A stretch of DNA of 16,448 bases. Origin: an uncultured Flavobacteriia bacterium. GTDB lineage: Bacteria > Bacteroidota > Bacteroidia > Flavobacteriales > Flavobacteriaceae. Location of the stretch: contig CAMLRV010000023.1 in NCBI GenBank assembly GCA_946482495.1, forward strand, positions 1 to 16,448. Reading direction: 5' to 3'. Made by a program: the position numbers and the translations under genes. Of the stretch, positions 14,556 through 16,448 are shown one piece after another (the stretch's first letter is position 1; each line of letters opens with the position of its first letter). The notes under the pieces are model-generated. The model did not search any database. It saw only the letters and a program-made list of their open reading frames with translations, and was not told where the DNA came from.

Positions 14556-14592
14556 GAAATCTCGTCTTGTTAACAGGACGAGATTTCTTTTT
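14556..14592 (+). terminator. Intrinsic terminator of the DUF4331-TonB operon
   Basis: GAAATCTCGTC (14556-14566) pairs perfectly with GACGAGATTTC (14577-14587), and inner pairs extend the stem to about 14 bp around TTAA. It is followed by TTTTT on the plus strand. On the minus strand the stem is followed by an A-rich rather than T-rich run, so it serves mainly the plus-strand operon. Confidence 0.9.
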
Positions 14593-14600
14593 AAACTAAA

Positions 14601-14855
14601 TTATTTATTTGCAGATTCTTTTACTTTTTTAGCACCTTTTTCAATCGCTTCAGCACCTTTAACAATAATTTTATTTGCTTTCTGTTTCACTTTAGCTGTA
14701 TCAATATATTTACCGACTTTAGCTTTTGTTTTTTGAGCTGCAACTTTTACTTCAGCACCAACAGCTTTACTGGCATCTTTTACTTTTGCACGAGTTTCTT
14801 CTTTACAAGAAATCATCGTAGTTACTACTAAAATTGTAAAAAGTATTTTTTTCAT
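14601..14855 (-). CDS. Small Lys/Ala-rich helical lipoprotein
   Basis: An 84-residue predicted lipoprotein. The signal peptide MKKILFTILVVTTMISC has a MISC lipobox and lipidated Cys17. The mature part is basic and helix-forming, with repeated Lys-Ala patterns (AKVKDASKAVGAEVKVAAQK, then TKAKVGKYIDTAKVKQKANK). It resembles the amphipathic LEA-like or YtxH-like small proteins but has no diagnostic motif. It is similar in kind to the lipoprotein at 7906-8157, although the leader differs. It lies 21 bases downstream of the M23 gene on the same strand, with no promoter visible in the gap, so it may be the last gene of the fabD transcript. Its function is unknown. Confidence 0.78.
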   Translation of the reverse strand: MKKILFTILVVTTMISCKEETRAKVKDASKAVGAEVKVAAQKTKAKVGKYIDTAKVKQKANKIIVKGAEAIEKGAKKVKESANK

Positions 14856-14876
14856 CTTAAAAAAATTTATTGTTTT

Positions 14877-15560
14877 TTATATGTTTTTAATCTTCAACAA
14901 CCAGTTCGGATCTGGGCAATTTTCTTTATAAAACAAAAGTCTTTTTTCGCTACAAACTCCCGGATAATCTCCAAAATTACCTTCCATATCAATAATAATT
15001 TGAAAATGTAAATGCGGTGCATAATCACCATTAATTGGTGGCAATCCTAAAGTAGCAATTTGCGTTCCTTTTTGAATAAAATCGCCAATTTTTTTTCCAA
15101 CTAAACTTGCTTCACTTAAATGTCCATACAACGTATGAAATTTAAAATCATCAATTTGATGTTCTAAAATAATCGTTGGACCATAATCACCTAAAGCAGT
15201 ATTGTTTTTAAAACTATGAATTTTTCCATCTAACGCAGCGTAAATTGGGGCTTGCTCGTTAATCCATAAATCTAAACCTATATGAATGTTTCTTTCATCA
15301 GAATCAGAATTTTTAAAAACGGTACTTCTTTGGTACAAATTTCGTTTTTCTATATAACCACCAAACATGATTTTTCCGTGATTCGTATCTAACTTATTTT
15401 GAATAAAAACTTCGTAATCTTGAGCGGTTTCTAATTTATAATTTTGCAAATCAGTATTGGTTACCGATAAATTTAAAGGTACATATTCAGAATACTCAAT
15501 TTCTGGACAAATGACTTTTACATCATTGATTTTTTGAAAAACAGAAATTAAATCTTTCAT
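14877..15560 (-). CDS. M23 (LytM-type) metallopeptidase homologue without signal peptide
   Basis: A 227-residue protein with the M23 zinc-site pattern. HIGLD (93-97) supplies His93 and Asp97, YGHLS (145-149) is the usual core strand, and APHLHF (181-186) gives His183 and His185, so all expected ligands and the catalytic His are present. Known M23 enzymes cut peptide cross-links in peptidoglycan, but no signal peptide or membrane segment is seen here, so a cytoplasmic role or an unrecognised export route must be considered. The segments YAALDGKIHSF, DYGPTIILEH and CPDPNWLL recall, from memory, the central M23 domain of large proteins that also carry a kinase-like domain and a class III aminotransferase. 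The start codon directly follows the fabD stop (TAAATG), so the two genes are translationally coupled. Substrate and location are unknown. Confidence 0.85.
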   Translation of the reverse strand: MKDLISVFQKINDVKVICPEIEYSEYVPLNLSVTNTDLQNYKLETAQDYEVFIQNKLDTNHGKIMFGGYIEKRNLYQRSTVFKNSDSDERNIHIGLDLWINEQAPIYAALDGKIHSFKNNTALGDYGPTIILEHQIDDFKFHTLYGHLSEASLVGKKIGDFIQKGTQIATLGLPPINGDYAPHLHFQIIIDMEGNFGDYPGVCSEKRLLFYKENCPDPNWLLKIKNI

Positions 15561-16433
15561 TTACGCCGAAATAGTTTCTACTTCTTTGTTGATTTTATTT
15601 ACTAAACCAACTAATACTTTTCCTGGTCCCACTTCTGTAAAACTTGTAGCACCATCGGCAATCATTTGGTTGACAGATTGTGTCCATTTTACTGGAGCCG
15701 TTAATTGAATAATTAAGTTTTTCTTAATCTCATTCGCATCAGAAACCGCACTTGCAGGTACGTTTTGATATACTGGGCAAATTGGTTGCGAAAAAGTGGT
15801 AGCTTCAATTGCTGCTGCTAATTCTTCACGAGCTGGTTCCATCATTGGTGAATGAAAAGCACCACCAACTGGTAAAATTAAAGCACGTTTTGCACCTGCT
15901 TCTTTCATTTTTTCACAAGCAAGTTCCACCGCTTTGTATTCTCCAGAAATTACTAATTGTCCTGGACAGTTATAATTTGCCGCCACTACTATTCCGTCAA
16001 TTGAAGCACAAATATCTTCTACAATTTTGTCATCTAAATTTAAAACCGCAGCCATAGTTGAAGGTGTAATTTCACACGCTTTTTGCATGGCTAAAGCACG
16101 TTGTGAAACTAATTTTAAACCATCTTCAAAAGATAAAGCTCCATTAGCTACTAATGCAGAAAATTCACCTAATGAATGTCCGGCTACCATTTCTGGTTTA
16201 AAGTTATCTAAAGTTTTAGCTAAAATAACAGAATGTAAAAAAACCGCTGGCTGTGTAACTTTTGTTTCTTTTAATTCCTCAGCTGTTCCTTCAAACATAA
16301 TATCTGTAATACGGAAACCTAAGATTTCATTTGCTTTTTCAAACATTTCTTTAGCTACTGCTGAAGTTTCATATAAATCTTTACCCATTCCGGTAAATTG
16401 TGCGCCTTGTCCAGGAAAAACGTATGCTTTCAT
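15561..16433 (-). CDS. fabD: Malonyl-CoA:ACP transacylase
   Basis: A 290-residue cytoplasmic enzyme that transfers malonyl from CoA to acyl carrier protein, supplying the extender unit for type II fatty acid synthesis. YVFPGQGAQFTGMG (4-17) forms the oxyanion-hole side. GHSLGE (85-90) contains the nucleophile Ser87, QRALAMQ (111-117) contributes the malonate-binding Arg112, and GGAFHSPMM (190-198) the catalytic His194. EVGPGKVLVGLVNKI near the end is the normal C-terminal signature. The length is slightly short of E. coli FabD (309) but complete. The promoter lies beyond the window, as only 15 bases precede the ATG. The M23 homologue begins immediately after its stop. Confidence 0.97.
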   Translation of the reverse strand: MKAYVFPGQGAQFTGMGKDLYETSAVAKEMFEKANEILGFRITDIMFEGTAEELKETKVTQPAVFLHSVILAKTLDNFKPEMVAGHSLGEFSALVANGALSFEDGLKLVSQRALAMQKACEITPSTMAAVLNLDDKIVEDICASIDGIVVAANYNCPGQLVISGEYKAVELACEKMKEAGAKRALILPVGGAFHSPMMEPAREELAAAIEATTFSQPICPVYQNVPASAVSDANEIKKNLIIQLTAPVKWTQSVNQMIADGATSFTEVGPGKVLVGLVNKINKEVETISA

Positions 16434-16448
16434 ATTGTTTAATTTCTA

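Noticed and set aside
14554..14736. Open frame on the plus strand opposite the lipoprotein at 14601-14855
   Set aside because: It begins within the terminator hairpin and its hydrophobic content mirrors the Lys/Ala-rich antisense gene.

Overview
The window comes from an AT-rich member of the Bacteroidota, most probably Flavobacterium or a close relative in the Flavobacteriaceae. The signs are heavy use of AT-rich codons, an almost complete lack of Shine-Dalgarno sequences, TAnnTTTG-type -7 promoter boxes, an S46 dipeptidyl-peptidase, SusC-style receptors with an N-terminal carboxypeptidase-regulatory-like domain, and many small lipoproteins. Nothing points to a plasmid or phage. No insertion sequence, CRISPR array or rRNA was seen.

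Layout. Positions 1-90 hold a tRNA-Leu(UAA) followed by a strong terminator. A DUF1508/YegP-like gene (205-570) comes next, then a noncoding stretch (571-853) with what look like eroded dispersed repeats. On the minus strand lie a repeat-bearing small lipoprotein (854-1069), an S46 peptidase with the Arg that marks DPP11 (1207-3372) and the Kdo transferase waaA (3439-4668). On the plus strand, diverging from waaA, are a DegT-family sugar aminotransferase (4765-5895), galE (5900-6913) and an EamA/DMT permease (6975-7865). Together with waaA they suggest a cell-surface glycan neighbourhood. A bidirectional terminator separates them from a second small lipoprotein on the minus strand (7906-8157).

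The most interesting region is 8229-14592. An ECF sigma factor and its membrane RskA-type anti-sigma factor (minus strand, 1 nt apart) diverge from a four-gene plus-strand operon. That operon encodes a secreted protein matching the N-terminal half of DUF4331, a lipoprotein matching the C-terminal half of DUF4331, a tetratricopeptide-type lipoprotein, and a His-rich TonB-dependent outer-membrane receptor. The 183-bp divergent region carries the same promoter-like signal, AAAACC-N16-CGTAAAT, on both strands, one facing each operon. The simplest reading is that the ECF factor activates both its own operon and the export/receptor operon in a positive loop held by the anti-sigma factor. The receptor has no STN signalling domain and the anti-sigma factor is not FecR-like, so this is not a standard FecIRA system. 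A 12-bp hairpin with a T tract after the second DUF4331 gene may set the ratio of the DUF4331 pair to the TPR/receptor pair.

The right end (minus strand) is housekeeping. fabD (15561-16433) abuts an M23-type zinc peptidase homologue without a signal peptide (stop and start codons directly adjacent), followed by a third small lipoprotein (14601-14855). Functions of the DUF4331 system, the three small lipoproteins and the M23 protein cannot be settled from sequence alone.
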